Assembly: GCA_035995165.1 (NCBI GenBank)
Contig: DASYKU010000019.1
Location: 20,813 to 84,812, forward strand
Length of the DNA stretch: 64,000 nt
Source of the DNA: Mycobacteriales bacterium
Lineage (GTDB): Bacteria; Actinomycetota; Actinomycetes; Mycobacteriales; CADCTP01
Direction: 5' to 3'
Part shown: piece after piece, positions 35,463 to 44,107 of the stretch
Layout of the letters: each line of letters begins with the position of its first letter
Position numbering within the stretch: position 1 is the first letter of the stretch
Program-made: the position numbers and the translations under genes
The notes under the pieces: generated by a model
Seen by the model: the letters and a program-made list of their open reading frames with translations, nothing else
Database searches by the model: none
Told to the model about the DNA's origin: nothing

Positions 35463-36797
35463 CTACACCCCCGGCGGCGGCCGGTAACCACCGATCTCCG
35501 CCGCCAGCAGCTCGGCGAACGTGATCGCGGTGTCGTCCTGGTAGCGCGGCCCGGCGATCTGCAGCCCGACCGGCAGCCCGTCCGGCGTCGGCCCGATCGG
35601 GGCGGCGAGGGCGGGCAGCCCGGGCAGGGCGGCGTGCGCGACCCAGAACGACTGGTCCGCGTACGGCCGGCCGGCCACCGTCCGGGCCGCGAACGGCCGG
35701 TCGTCGTGCGGCGGCGCGACGGTGAAGTCGACCGGGGACAGGAACACGTCCACGTCCCGGAAGTACCGCCGCCAGGCCGCCCGGTACGCCATCCGCCGGG
35801 CGTCCTCGCGCATGAACTCGGTCAGGCTGCCCTCGGCCTGGTCCGGGTCCTGCACCGCGAAGAACGCCCCGACCTGGGCGCCGAACGCGTCGTACCCCTC
35901 GATCGGGTCGACGCCGGCCGGCCAGCCCACCACCACCCGGGCGCCGGCCCTGGCGACCGCGTCGAGCGCGTCGGACAGCGCCGCGCCGACCTCGTCCGTC
36001 ACCGGCGCGCGGGCCGAGTCCAGCACCACCCCGACCCGGTACGACCCGAGCCGCCGGTGCCGCGGCGCCGGCAGCTGCCAGCTGAAGCCGGGCAGCTCCG
36101 GCCCGGCCGTGACCGACAGCGCCAGCCGCAGGTCGGCGGGCGTGCGGGCCAGCGGCCCGATCGCGGAGAAGTACGCCAGCTCGCTCGGCAGCTGCAGCGG
36201 CCCCGGCGGCGCGAACCCGGTCGCCGGCATCAGCCCGGCCGTCGGCCGCAGCCCGTAGACCCCGCAGAACGCGGCCGGGATCCGGATCGAGCCGACCAGG
36301 TCCGAGCCGTGCTCCAGGTAGGTCAGCCCGGCCGCCAGCGCGGCCGCCGCCCCGCCGGAGGACCCGCCCGCGGCCCGGTCCGGGTCGTACGGGTTGACCG
36401 TCCGGCCCCAGAGCGGGTTGTCGGTCTGCCCGAAGTCGGCCAGCATCATCGCCACGTTGGTGGTGCCGACCACGATCGCCCCGGCCCGGCGCAGCCGCCG
36501 GACCACGGTCGCGTCGTCGTCGGCGACCGCGTGGGCCCAGTCCGGGTTGCCCCAGGTCGTGGGCAGGCCGGCCACGTGGAAGGCGTCCTTCACGGTCACC
36601 GGCAGGCCGTGCAGCGGGCCGCGGGCCGGCATCGCGTCGGCGTTCGCGGCCGCGGCCAGCGCCGCCTCGGGCCGGACGGAGGCGAGCGCGCCGAGCTCGC
36701 TGGCGTCGATGCGGTCCAGCAGTTGCTCGGTCAGCTCCCGGGACGACACCCGGCCGGCCCGCAGCTCGGCCAGCGCCTGCGTCGCGGAGAGGATCAC
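35463..36797 (-). CDS. Amidase (amidase signature family)
   Basis: This 444-residue hydrolase has the catalytic Lys in 'LPVTVKDAF', the cis-Ser/Ser pair in 'GGSSGGAAAALAAG' and 'GSDLVGSIRIPAAFCG'. Together they form the Ser-cisSer-Lys triad. It would hydrolyse amides or aryl-acyl amides. It converges with the aldo/keto reductase gene, one base between the stops. Not GatA: no gatB/gatC is present and the C-terminus differs. Confidence 0.92.
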   Translation of the reverse strand: MILSATQALAELRAGRVSSRELTEQLLDRIDASELGALASVRPEAALAAAANADAMPARGPLHGLPVTVKDAFHVAGLPTTWGNPDWAHAVADDDATVVRRLRRAGAIVVGTTNVAMMLADFGQTDNPLWGRTVNPYDPDRAAGGSSGGAAAALAAGLTYLEHGSDLVGSIRIPAAFCGVYGLRPTAGLMPATGFAPPGPLQLPSELAYFSAIGPLARTPADLRLALSVTAGPELPGFSWQLPAPRHRRLGSYRVGVVLDSARAPVTDEVGAALSDALDAVARAGARVVVGWPAGVDPIEGYDAFGAQVGAFFAVQDPDQAEGSLTEFMREDARRMAYRAAWRRYFRDVDVFLSPVDFTVAPPHDDRPFAARTVAGRPYADQSFWVAHAALPGLPALAAPIGPTPDGLPVGLQIAGPRYQDDTAITFAELLAAEIGGYRPPPGV

Positions 36798-36879
36798 GCG
36801 GCGCGGCCGATGCAGAGAGTCACCGGGCCACGATGCCCCATCGCGGGCGCGCGCTCTACGGCCGGAAGGCCGGAGGCGG

Positions 36880-37485
36880 TCATGCCATCCGGGCCTTCTT
36901 GCGCCGCTGCAGGAACCAGCGGACCGCCTCGATGACCCCGGCCGTGCCGAAGGCCAGCCCGAACGCGAGCAGCAGCCCCTTCCAGGTCTGGTTCTCGAAC
37001 GTCTTCCCGCCGATCGCCCCCAGCCCGGTGTTGTACGCGCTCCAGACCACTACGCCGGCCAGGTCGGCCAGCGCCCAGGTCCGCCAGGGGAACTCGGTCG
37101 TGCCGGCCACCAGCGACACCGCCGTCCGGCCGCCGGGGACGAACCGGGCCACCGCGATCAGCGTCCGCCCACGCTGGTCGAGCGTCCGCTCGGCCCAGTC
37201 CAGCGACCGTTTCCCGCGCTCGCCGCGGAGGAACTTCTCCGCCGCCCTCGTGCCGAGCTTCCGCCCGATCCAGTAGCAGGCCGAGTCGCCCAGGAACGCC
37301 CCCGCCGCCCCGGCCAGGAACACCAGGAAGATGTTGAGGTCACCGCTGGAGGCCAGCACGCCGCCGGTGACCACGATCGTCTCGCCGGGCAGCAACGGCA
37401 GCACCGCGTCGCCGGCCACGACGGCGAAGACGATGACGTAGGCCCAGCTCGACCCCGAGAGGGCGGCTGTGATCTGGTCGAACAC
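36880..37485 (-). CDS. DedA family membrane protein
   Basis: This 201-residue protein has several hydrophobic segments and the DedA signatures 'LLPGETIVVTGGVLA', 'GDSACYWIGRKLG' and 'RFVPGGRTAVSLVAGTT'. DedA proteins act as phospholipid scramblases/flippases at the membrane. It diverges from the oxidoreductase gene at 37529. Confidence 0.92.
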   Translation of the reverse strand: MFDQITAALSGSSWAYVIVFAVVAGDAVLPLLPGETIVVTGGVLASSGDLNIFLVFLAGAAGAFLGDSACYWIGRKLGTRAAEKFLRGERGKRSLDWAERTLDQRGRTLIAVARFVPGGRTAVSLVAGTTEFPWRTWALADLAGVVVWSAYNTGLGAIGGKTFENQTWKGLLLAFGLAFGTAGVIEAVRWFLQRRKKARMA

Positions 37486-37528
37486 CTCTCCGGCTTACCC
37501 CACCGGCGCACCGGGTACCGATCGGGTC

Positions 37529-38449
37529 ATGTCACGAGCAGTGCGTTTCGACCGGTACGGCGACGTCGATGTGCTCCACGTCACGGACGTCGAGGATCCA
37601 CAGGCCGGACCGGGACAGGTCCAGGTCACGGTGAGGGCGGCCGGCGTCAACCCGGGCGAGGTCCCGATCCGCGAGGGCGCGTACGAGCAGCAGTGGCCCT
37701 CGACCTTCCCCTCCGGCCAGGGCAGCGACTTCGCCGGGGTCGTGTCCGCGCTCGGCCCGGACGTCACCGCTCCCTCCGTGGGCACCGAGGTGATCGGCTG
37801 GAGCGACGAGCGCGGCGGCCAGGCCGAACTGGTCGTGGTCCCGGCCGCCCAGGTCGTGCCGAAGCCGCCGGAGGTCCCCTGGGAGGTGGCCGGCGGCCTG
37901 TACGTCGCCGGCGGCACCGCGGTCGGCGTGGTCGACGCGGTCGCCCCGCACCAGGGCGAGACGGTCGTGGTCTCCGGCGCCGCGGGCGGGGTCGGCGTGA
38001 TGGCCGTCCAGCTGGCCCGGCGGGACGGCGCCGACGTGATCGGCATCGCCTCGGCGGCGAACGCGGACTGGCTGTCCGCGCACGGCGTACGCCCGGTCCC
38101 GTACGGCGACGGGCTGGCCGAGCGGCTGCACGAGGCCGCGCCCGGCGGCCTCGACGCCTGGATCGACCTGTACGGCGGCGGCTACCTCGACCTGGCCGCG
38201 TCGCTGGGCGTGCCGCCGGAGCGGACCGCGACGATCATCGACTTCGGCGCGGCCGAGAAGACCGGCGCCCAGGTCGTGTACGGCTCCAACACTCCGGGCG
38301 CGGCCGCGCTGACCCTGCTGGCCGGGCTCATCGCCGGCGGCGAGCTGGACGTGCCGGTGGCCGCGGCGTACCCGCTGGACCAGGTCCGGGCGGCGTACAC
38401 GGAGCTGGCGAAGCGGCACACCCGCGGCAAGATCGTCCTCGTCCCGTAG
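37529..38449 (+). CDS. Quinone oxidoreductase-like (zinc-free MDR) NADPH dehydrogenase
   Basis: This 306-residue medium-chain dehydrogenase/reductase has 'GVNPGEVPIREGAY', 'GQGSDFAGVV' and the Rossmann motif 'VSGAAGGVGVMAVQLARR' near residue 152. There is no structural zinc Cys cluster, which points to the quinone/enone reductase branch. The start is ATG 37529 with a weak ribosome site. A strong terminator follows. Confidence 0.9.
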   Translation: MSRAVRFDRYGDVDVLHVTDVEDPQAGPGQVQVTVRAAGVNPGEVPIREGAYEQQWPSTFPSGQGSDFAGVVSALGPDVTAPSVGTEVIGWSDERGGQAELVVVPAAQVVPKPPEVPWEVAGGLYVAGGTAVGVVDAVAPHQGETVVVSGAAGGVGVMAVQLARRDGADVIGIASAANADWLSAHGVRPVPYGDGLAERLHEAAPGGLDAWIDLYGGGYLDLAASLGVPPERTATIIDFGAAEKTGAQVVYGSNTPGAAALTLLAGLIAGGELDVPVAAAYPLDQVRAAYTELAKRHTRGKIVLVP

Positions 38450-38457
38450 ACACAGCA

Positions 38458-38489
38458 GGGCGCCCCTCCCGGTGACGGGAGGGGCGCCC
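38458..38489. terminator. Bidirectional intrinsic terminator
   Basis: A 13-bp perfect stem (38458-38470 with 38477-38489) and a GGTGAC loop lie between the convergent oxidoreductase and S8 peptidase genes. Confidence 0.85.
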
Positions 38490-38505
38490 TTCTCGTGCGT
38501 GCGGA

Positions 38506-41500
38506 CTAGCTCACGGTGTACGCGTACGGCACCGCCGCGACCTCGTCCGTGCTCCCCGTGATCGGGTCTACCGCGTCCAGGAACAACGTGCCGCGAACCA
38601 CGCTGCCGCGCGCCCCGGTCGGGGTGATCGTCAGCTGGATCGAGCCGTTGGCCCCGGCCTCGACCGACACCGGGCTCGCCGCCGGCGCGGTCGCCGACAC
38701 GTAGCTCAGCAGCGGGTCGCCGGTGGCCGAGGTGACCGCCGGGTCGAACGGCCGGGTGTGCGCGGAGGCGGTGAAGTGCATGTTCACCGTGCCCGCCCCG
38801 GCGTCGGTGAACGGACCGCCGCCGATCGTCGGCAGCGCCAGCCAGGTCTGCGGCGCCACCAGCGGGTCGGACACCGTCACCGACGGGCTGGTGCCCACCG
38901 GACCGGCCTCACGGTCCGGGTCGCCCTCGAAGGCCAGGTCCTCGGCGTGGTCGGCCGGGAACGGGGACACCTCGAAGTTGAACGGGCCGTCACCGGTCGC
39001 CGCCATGTGGAACGAGTCCGACTCGGTCGGCACCCGCGCCGCCGGGAACGGGCCGAGCGGCGCGTTCACGATGGAGAAGTCGGCGTTGTCGACGACCAGC
39101 GGGGTGTCGGCCCTGCCGGCGAGCCGGCCGTCCAGGAAGTACGCCTGGTCGGCGGCGCCCCGGTTGCTGAACCGGACCGTCGTGGTCACCGGCGTACCGG
39201 CCTTGAGGCGCGTCCCGGCCGAGTTCGGCACGCCGGACACCGTCACGTCCGCCGCGTTCAGCGAGATCTTGCCGGTGAACGGCGTCTCCAGCGCGGTGCC
39301 GGACATCGGCCCGAACACCGCCACCGCGATCCGCCACCGGCCCGGCTGCGGGTTCACGTGGGTGAACTGCAGGCCGGCCACCAGCGAGCCGTCGGCGCGG
39401 GCGTTGGTCTTCTCCGAGACCGGCTCACCGTTCGGGTCGATGAGGAACCCGTACAGCTGCTGGTTGGTGTTGCCCTTGACGGTGAAGCCGACCGACAGCG
39501 ACTTCGTGCCGCCCCTGATGTCGAAGTCGTACCAGGTCCCCGGGTTCGGGACCCCGCCACGGCCGTTGCCGCCGGTGAACGTGCCCGAGAACGAGCCGCC
39601 GTTGCGGTCCAGCGGGACCAGCGTCCGCAGCGTGATCGGCACGACCGTGGTCGCCCCGGAGCCGGTCAGCGTCAGCGCGTCGCTGGTGTCACTGGCCTTG
39701 CCCGGCGCCGGCACCGCGGCGACGACCGTGCGGGTGGCGCCGGCCGGGATGACCTGGGCCTTGGGCACGCCGACCCCGGCGGTGCGGTTCTGGAACGAGG
39801 TCGCCCCGAACTGCACGGTGCCGGTGAAGCCGACCGCGCCCGGCGAGCTGTACAGGGCCGCGGTCCAGTTGCCCGACACCGGCTGCGGGATGTCGACGAC
39901 CGCGAACCCGCTGCCCGCACCCTGCGGCAGGCTGTAGCCGGAGTACGTACCGTCCGGCTCGAGCAGCACGAGCCGCACGGTGAACTGCCCGTTGCCGGGC
40001 CAGGCGATCGAGGCGCTGAGGTGATCGGCGCCCTTCGGCACCGCGAAAGTCGTCTTGGTGAAGGTCCGGGTCGTCCCGAACGCGTCGACGAACGTCGGCA
40101 GCGTGTCCCGCGGGAACGGCACCGACTTGGCCACCGTGCTCAGCACCTTGGTGGTGGAGCGCACCGCCGCCTGCACGACCTGCGGCCGGCTGCCGACGTT
40201 GGTGACCTGCAGGTGCGCGGTGGCGACGCCACCGGCCCTGGCGGTCAGGTTGAGCTGGTTGACGCTCGCCACCAGCTCGCCGTCGGCCGGCTTGGCCCCG
40301 CCGTGCACCGAGCGCGCGGCCTTGACCGCGGCCTCGGAGTCGAGCAGACCCGCACCCTGCAGGGTGGTCGGCAGGCCCAGGTCGTCGGAGGTGCTGGTGA
40401 GCAGCCGCCGGACCAGGTCCGCCGCCGGGCTGGCGCCGTGGTGGCTGTCCCGGTACGCCTGGATGACCAGCGCCGCGGCCCCCGCGGTGAGCGGGGCGGA
40501 CTGGCTGGTGCCGCCGAACTGCTGGATCGGCGACGGGTCGCCCTTGTTGTCCGCGCAGTCCAGGAACTCGTCGGTGTTCGTCGAGCACAGCGCCCAGCCG
40601 AGGTCACCCGGCGCGAGCAGGTCGATGGTCCGGCCGGGCTGGGTGAACCCGCCGGAGCTCAGCGACGAGATCGCGTTGCTGCGGTACTTGCCGTTGCCCA
40701 GCTGGAAACCGTTGCCGGTGGTCTGGGCGTAGCTGCGGAAGATCGTCGAGGCGCCGACGGAGATGACGCCCGGCGAGCTCGCCGGCGAGCCGATCGTGTT
40801 GTTGTCGCCGGAGTCGCCGCTGCTGGCCACGACCGTGACACCGGCCCGGACGAGCTGCTCGTTGAACAGCGCGGTCGGGTCGTCGTTGGTGTCCGGGAAC
40901 TGGTTGCTGCCGAAGGACTCGTTGACCACGTCGACGTGGTCGACGGTCACCGCGTAGTCCAGCGCCTCGAGGATGGAGGAGTTGAACGCGAAGCCGCCGG
41001 CCGGGAAGACCTTGAGCCCCACCAGCGAGGCGCCCGGGGCCATGCCCAGGACGCGGATCGTGCAGCCCGCGGGCAGCGGGTGCGCCGGGTTCACGAAGTC
41101 GGCCAGGTCGTACGTCAGCCGGCCCTGGGCCGCGATCGAGCTCGCGTCGCCGAAGGCCTCGGCACCGGAGGTCACCGCGTTCGGGCCCTCACCGGAGAAG
41201 TCCTGGTAGTCGGTGAAGACGTGCGAGCCGTCGGCCCGGATGAAGTCGGCGTTGTTCGGGTCGATGCCGTCGGCCAGCCACGCGACCTTCACGCCCTTGC
41301 CGGTCGCGATCTTCTGCGCCTCGACGGTGTGCGTGGTCTGCAGCGCCTCGGGCTCGAGCAGCGGCTTGGTCGGGTCGCTCGGGCAGATCGTGTTGGAGAC
41401 CGGGCCCGGCGCGGACTTCGACGGCTTCTGGTCGTCGCGGGTCGGAGCGGCGACCAGCCGGTCCGGCACGACCGCGGCGACGGACGGGTCGGCGGCGAGC

Positions 41501-41823
41501 GCCGTGACCTCGGACGCCGGCACGCTGGTGGCGAACGCGTTCGTCACGTGCAGCTGGCGGAAGTCCTTGCCGCCGCGACTCTTGGCCTTGGCCACCAGCG
41601 GCGCCTGGTCGCGGTCGGTGGCCTGCGCGCGGCGGCCGGCGGTGGCCGGGGTCGCGGGCAGTTCGGCGTGCTGGTTCTTCAGCAGCACGATGACGTGCTG
41701 GGTCGGACCGGACGCGGACGGCGCGGGAGCGGGAGCGGCCCCCGCCACCCCCGCCAATCCGAGAACGCTTGTGGATACGGCGATCGCGCACACCAGCGCG
41801 CGACGGAGACCAGCTCGGGACAC
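38506..41823 (-). CDS. Large secreted S8-type serine peptidase with altered catalytic site
   Basis: This 1,105-residue exported protein has a signal peptide ('VCAIAVSTSVLGLAG', cleavage near 'AGA-APA'), an inhibitor_I9-like propeptide (about 40-130) and a subtilisin-like domain (about 170-510). C-terminal beta-sandwich regions then follow. The catalytic Asp ('WLADGID') and Ser ('GGTSQSAPLTAG') are present. The His motif HGTH is replaced by 'GDASSIAAQG', and the oxyanion Asn region reads 'SSGDSG' as in S53 sedolisins. I chose GTG 41823, placing GGGGGA just upstream; the frame runs to 41877. Activity is uncertain. Confidence 0.85.
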   Translation of the reverse strand: MSRAGLRRALVCAIAVSTSVLGLAGVAGAAPAPAPSASGPTQHVIVLLKNQHAELPATPATAGRRAQATDRDQAPLVAKAKSRGGKDFRQLHVTNAFATSVPASEVTALAADPSVAAVVPDRLVAAPTRDDQKPSKSAPGPVSNTICPSDPTKPLLEPEALQTTHTVEAQKIATGKGVKVAWLADGIDPNNADFIRADGSHVFTDYQDFSGEGPNAVTSGAEAFGDASSIAAQGRLTYDLADFVNPAHPLPAGCTIRVLGMAPGASLVGLKVFPAGGFAFNSSILEALDYAVTVDHVDVVNESFGSNQFPDTNDDPTALFNEQLVRAGVTVVASSGDSGDNNTIGSPASSPGVISVGASTIFRSYAQTTGNGFQLGNGKYRSNAISSLSSGGFTQPGRTIDLLAPGDLGWALCSTNTDEFLDCADNKGDPSPIQQFGGTSQSAPLTAGAAALVIQAYRDSHHGASPAADLVRRLLTSTSDDLGLPTTLQGAGLLDSEAAVKAARSVHGGAKPADGELVASVNQLNLTARAGGVATAHLQVTNVGSRPQVVQAAVRSTTKVLSTVAKSVPFPRDTLPTFVDAFGTTRTFTKTTFAVPKGADHLSASIAWPGNGQFTVRLVLLEPDGTYSGYSLPQGAGSGFAVVDIPQPVSGNWTAALYSSPGAVGFTGTVQFGATSFQNRTAGVGVPKAQVIPAGATRTVVAAVPAPGKASDTSDALTLTGSGATTVVPITLRTLVPLDRNGGSFSGTFTGGNGRGGVPNPGTWYDFDIRGGTKSLSVGFTVKGNTNQQLYGFLIDPNGEPVSEKTNARADGSLVAGLQFTHVNPQPGRWRIAVAVFGPMSGTALETPFTGKISLNAADVTVSGVPNSAGTRLKAGTPVTTTVRFSNRGAADQAYFLDGRLAGRADTPLVVDNADFSIVNAPLGPFPAARVPTESDSFHMAATGDGPFNFEVSPFPADHAEDLAFEGDPDREAGPVGTSPSVTVSDPLVAPQTWLALPTIGGGPFTDAGAGTVNMHFTASAHTRPFDPAVTSATGDPLLSYVSATAPAASPVSVEAGANGSIQLTITPTGARGSVVRGTLFLDAVDPITGSTDEVAAVPYAYTVS

Positions 41824-41916
41824 ACATCCCCCAACAGGCAGAACGACAGTGGTCGGCCGGAAGAGGCCGTTGCGCACGCTACGTCCGACATAGCCAGTCT
41901 GATACGGGGTGATTGC

Positions 41917-41939
41917 AAAGGATCCCTATAGGGACCTTT
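41917..41939. promoter_or_regulatory. TCCCTATAGGGA palindrome upstream of the S8 peptidase
   Basis: The perfect 12-base palindrome TCCCTATAGGGA (41923-41934) is flanked by AAAGG and CCTTT, extending the symmetry to 23 bases with one bulge. It is AT-richer than its surroundings and lies about 95 bases ahead of the peptidase start, in the divergent region to the GntR gene. Confidence 0.45.
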
Positions 41940-42144
41940 TACCAAGGCGACAGAATCGATTCACGCCCGGCATGATCGTCCGGCGGCTTCCGGTCGGGCC
42001 CGGTCGGGGTACGGACCCGGACATTCGCCCCGTCACGGAGCGCCGGAATTCCCCCAATTACCCACCGCAGCCACGAGTTGTACGGTTTCCCGTCCCCTAT
42101 GTATGGTGTGCATGATTGCGCTCAGGCAGGAATCGGAGACTCCC

Positions 42145-42885
42145 GTGACGGTGGGGAATCGACCGCCCAAGGCGGCGATGCTGGTGGCCCAGCGAATAGT
42201 CCGGGACATCGTCCGGGGTGGCCTGAAGCCCGGCAACCTCCTCCCTCCGGAACGCACCATGCTCGAGGAGTACGAGACCGGGCGCGGCACCCTGCGCGAG
42301 GCGCTGCGGCTGCTGGAGTTCCAGGGCGTGATCGCGCTGAAGCCGGGCCCGCGCGGCGGCCCGGTGCTGCTGGATCCGGACGCCTCCCACCTGGCCAGCA
42401 CGGTCGTGCTGCTCATGCAGCTGAAGGAGGCGCCGTTCCGGACGATCGTCGAGGTCCGTACGGCGCTGGAGCCGATGATCAGCTCGCTGGCGGCGACCCG
42501 GATCTCCGACGAGGCGGTCACCGAGCTCGGCGGCACGATCGACTCCATGCGGGAGAACCTGGGTAGCCAGATGATCTTCCTGGAGGCCAACAAGCGGTTC
42601 CACGACATCATCGCCTGGTCCTCGGGCAACGCGCTGTTCGGCTACATCGTCGACTCGCTGCTCGGGATCATGGACGGCACGATCATCGGGATCGACTACC
42701 CGAGCCCGCGCCGGGCCGCGATCCTCAAGGCCCACGAGAGCATCTTCGAGGCGATCCACGCCCGGGACGAGAAGGAGTCCGAGGCCCGGATGCGCACCCA
42801 CATCGAGGAGTACACGCAGTACGCGAAGCGCAAGTTCCCCGAGGTGCTGGACGAGGTCATCCAGTGGGACCGCACCCTGCCGTGA
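42145..42885 (+). CDS. GntR/FadR-type transcriptional regulator (FCD domain)
   Basis: This 246-residue regulator has an N-terminal winged helix ('LVAQRIVRDIVRGGLKPGN', 'LPPERTMLEEYETGRGTLREALRLLEFQGV'). The C-terminal FCD ligand domain has the metal-binding 'NKRFHDIIAWSSGN' and the final His in 'RTHIEEY'. GGAG precedes GTG 42145; ATG 42103 and 42112 are longer alternatives. The ligand is probably a carboxylic acid (family knowledge). It diverges from the S8 peptidase gene and is upstream of a sugar PTS; no direct link is shown. Confidence 0.88.
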   Translation: MTVGNRPPKAAMLVAQRIVRDIVRGGLKPGNLLPPERTMLEEYETGRGTLREALRLLEFQGVIALKPGPRGGPVLLDPDASHLASTVVLLMQLKEAPFRTIVEVRTALEPMISSLAATRISDEAVTELGGTIDSMRENLGSQMIFLEANKRFHDIIAWSSGNALFGYIVDSLLGIMDGTIIGIDYPSPRRAAILKAHESIFEAIHARDEKESEARMRTHIEEYTQYAKRKFPEVLDEVIQWDRTLP

Positions 42886-42951
42886 GCTGATGTATCGCCG
42901 GGCGCCCCCGGCGGCTCTTCTCCCCGACGGGACCCGCCGCGGAGGTGAGCA

Positions 42952-43827
42952 GTGCTCGCAGTTCTCCCCACCATTCGACACCCGGCCCCGGCCCGCCCGG
43001 TCCCGGCGGGCCGCGCGGCGGAGGGCGCGTCGCACGACGCCGGCGGAGTCCGTACGGCCGGCGTGCCCCCGGCCCCCGGCACCCACCGGCCGGTGCGGGT
43101 GGGTGGCGCCGGCCACCCGGTCGCGGCGCTGCGCCGGCCGGCGTTGGTCGGGTTGCCGGCGGACGTGCGCCGGGTGGCGACCGTGCTCGGGCTGTATCCC
43201 GGGCCGGCGCCCGACGCCGGCGCGGTCGCCGCGCTGGCCGGCCTGTCCCGGGCGGCCACCCGCACCGCGCTGACCTGGCTGGTCCGGGCCGGCCTGGCCG
43301 TCGAGGCCGGCGACCGCTACCGCCCGCTGGTCGAGCCGCCCGCCCCGCCGGACGCGGACGCCTGCCGGGAGCGGCTCCGGCAGCACCTGCTCGCGACCGC
43401 CTCGGCCGCCTGCGCGGTCGCGGCCGCGCGCGGACCCGCCGTCGCGCTGCCGCCGTTCCACTCCGCCGCGGCCGCCCGGGCCTGGCTCGAGGCCGAGCGG
43501 CCGACCCTGCTCGCGCTCGCCGACCCGGGCTTCGCCGCCCGGCTGGTGCCCTGGTTCGCCGCCTACCTCGACGCCACCGGACGGGGTGCGGACGCCGCCA
43601 TGCTGCGGGCCCGGGTCCGGCCGCCGGCGCCGCCCCGGCCCGGTGGCCGGGACCTCCTCGACCGGGCCCGGCGGTGCGCGGCGCGCGGCCGGCGGGTCGA
43701 GGCGCTGGCCTGGTTCGCCGAGGCGTACGAGCGCTGCGCGCTGGCCGGGGACCGGATCGGCCGGGACGAGGCCCGCCGCGGCCTCGATGCGGCGCTGACC
43801 CGGCGCCTCGAGGCTTCACTGGTCTAG
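42952..43827 (+). CDS. Unknown protein with winged-helix-like and helical-repeat regions
   Basis: This 291-residue protein is not recognised. After a ~50-residue Pro/Ala-rich start, residues ~60-125 look like a winged helix: 'LPADVRRVATVLGLYPGPAP' then 'LAGLSRAATRTALTWLVRAGL'. The rest is Ala/Arg-rich helical, with a TPR-like 'GRRVEALAWFAEAYERCALAG' near the end. This layout recalls the region after the NB-ARC domain in AfsR/SARP-type regulators. A GGAGGTGA site precedes the GTG, so expression is likely. Its stop codon lies inside the DasR-like palindrome ahead of the PTS genes. Confidence 0.7.
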   Translation: MLAVLPTIRHPAPARPVPAGRAAEGASHDAGGVRTAGVPPAPGTHRPVRVGGAGHPVAALRRPALVGLPADVRRVATVLGLYPGPAPDAGAVAALAGLSRAATRTALTWLVRAGLAVEAGDRYRPLVEPPAPPDADACRERLRQHLLATASAACAVAAARGPAVALPPFHSAAAARAWLEAERPTLLALADPGFAARLVPWFAAYLDATGRGADAAMLRARVRPPAPPRPGGRDLLDRARRCAARGRRVEALAWFAEAYERCALAGDRIGRDEARRGLDAALTRRLEASLV

Positions 43828-43833
43828 ACCGGT
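43818..43833. promoter_or_regulatory. DasR-type operator (dre-like) ahead of PTS EIIB-EIIA
   Basis: ACTGGTCTAGACCGGT matches the Streptomyces DasR consensus A(C/T)TGGTCTAGACCA(G/C)T at all but one or two positions and is nearly palindromic. It lies 41 bases ahead of the EIIB start. Confidence 0.7.
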
Positions 43834-43873
43834 GCCGATACGATCGGTGTCCCCCTCTCCCCTGGAGGTCACC

Positions 43874-44107
43874 GTGGGCAAGGCCGAGGCGATCATCGCC
43901 GGGCTCGGCGGCGCGGACAACATCGTCGAGATCGAGCCGTGCGCGACCCGGTTGCGCTCCGAGGTGCACGACCCGGGCAAGGTCGACCGGGCCGCGCTCA
44001 AGGCCGCCGGGGCGTACGGCGTGCTGGCCTCGGGCCGGGTCGTGCAGGTCGTCGTCGGCCCGGAGGCGGACACGCTGGCCGGCGACATCGAGGACCTGCT
44101 CTTGTGA
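43874..44107 (+). CDS. PTS sugar transporter EIIB component, glucose/N-acetylglucosamine family
   Basis: This 77-residue stand-alone EIIB domain carries the phosphorylated Cys in 'IEPCATRLR' (near residue 22). It takes phosphate from EIIA and passes it to the sugar bound by EIIC. GGAGGT precedes the GTG at 43874. Its TGA overlaps the EIIA GTG (GTGA). Actinobacterial stand-alone EIIB proteins of this type serve N-acetylglucosamine uptake; the dre-like operator supports that sugar. Confidence 0.92.
   Translation: MGKAEAIIAGLGGADNIVEIEPCATRLRSEVHDPGKVDRAALKAAGAYGVLASGRVVQVVVGPEADTLAGDIEDLLL

Noticed and set aside
42103..42145. Earlier ATG starts for the GntR/FCD regulator
   Set aside because: They lie within probable promoter sequence and lack a ribosome site, whereas GTG 42145 has GGAG at good spacing.
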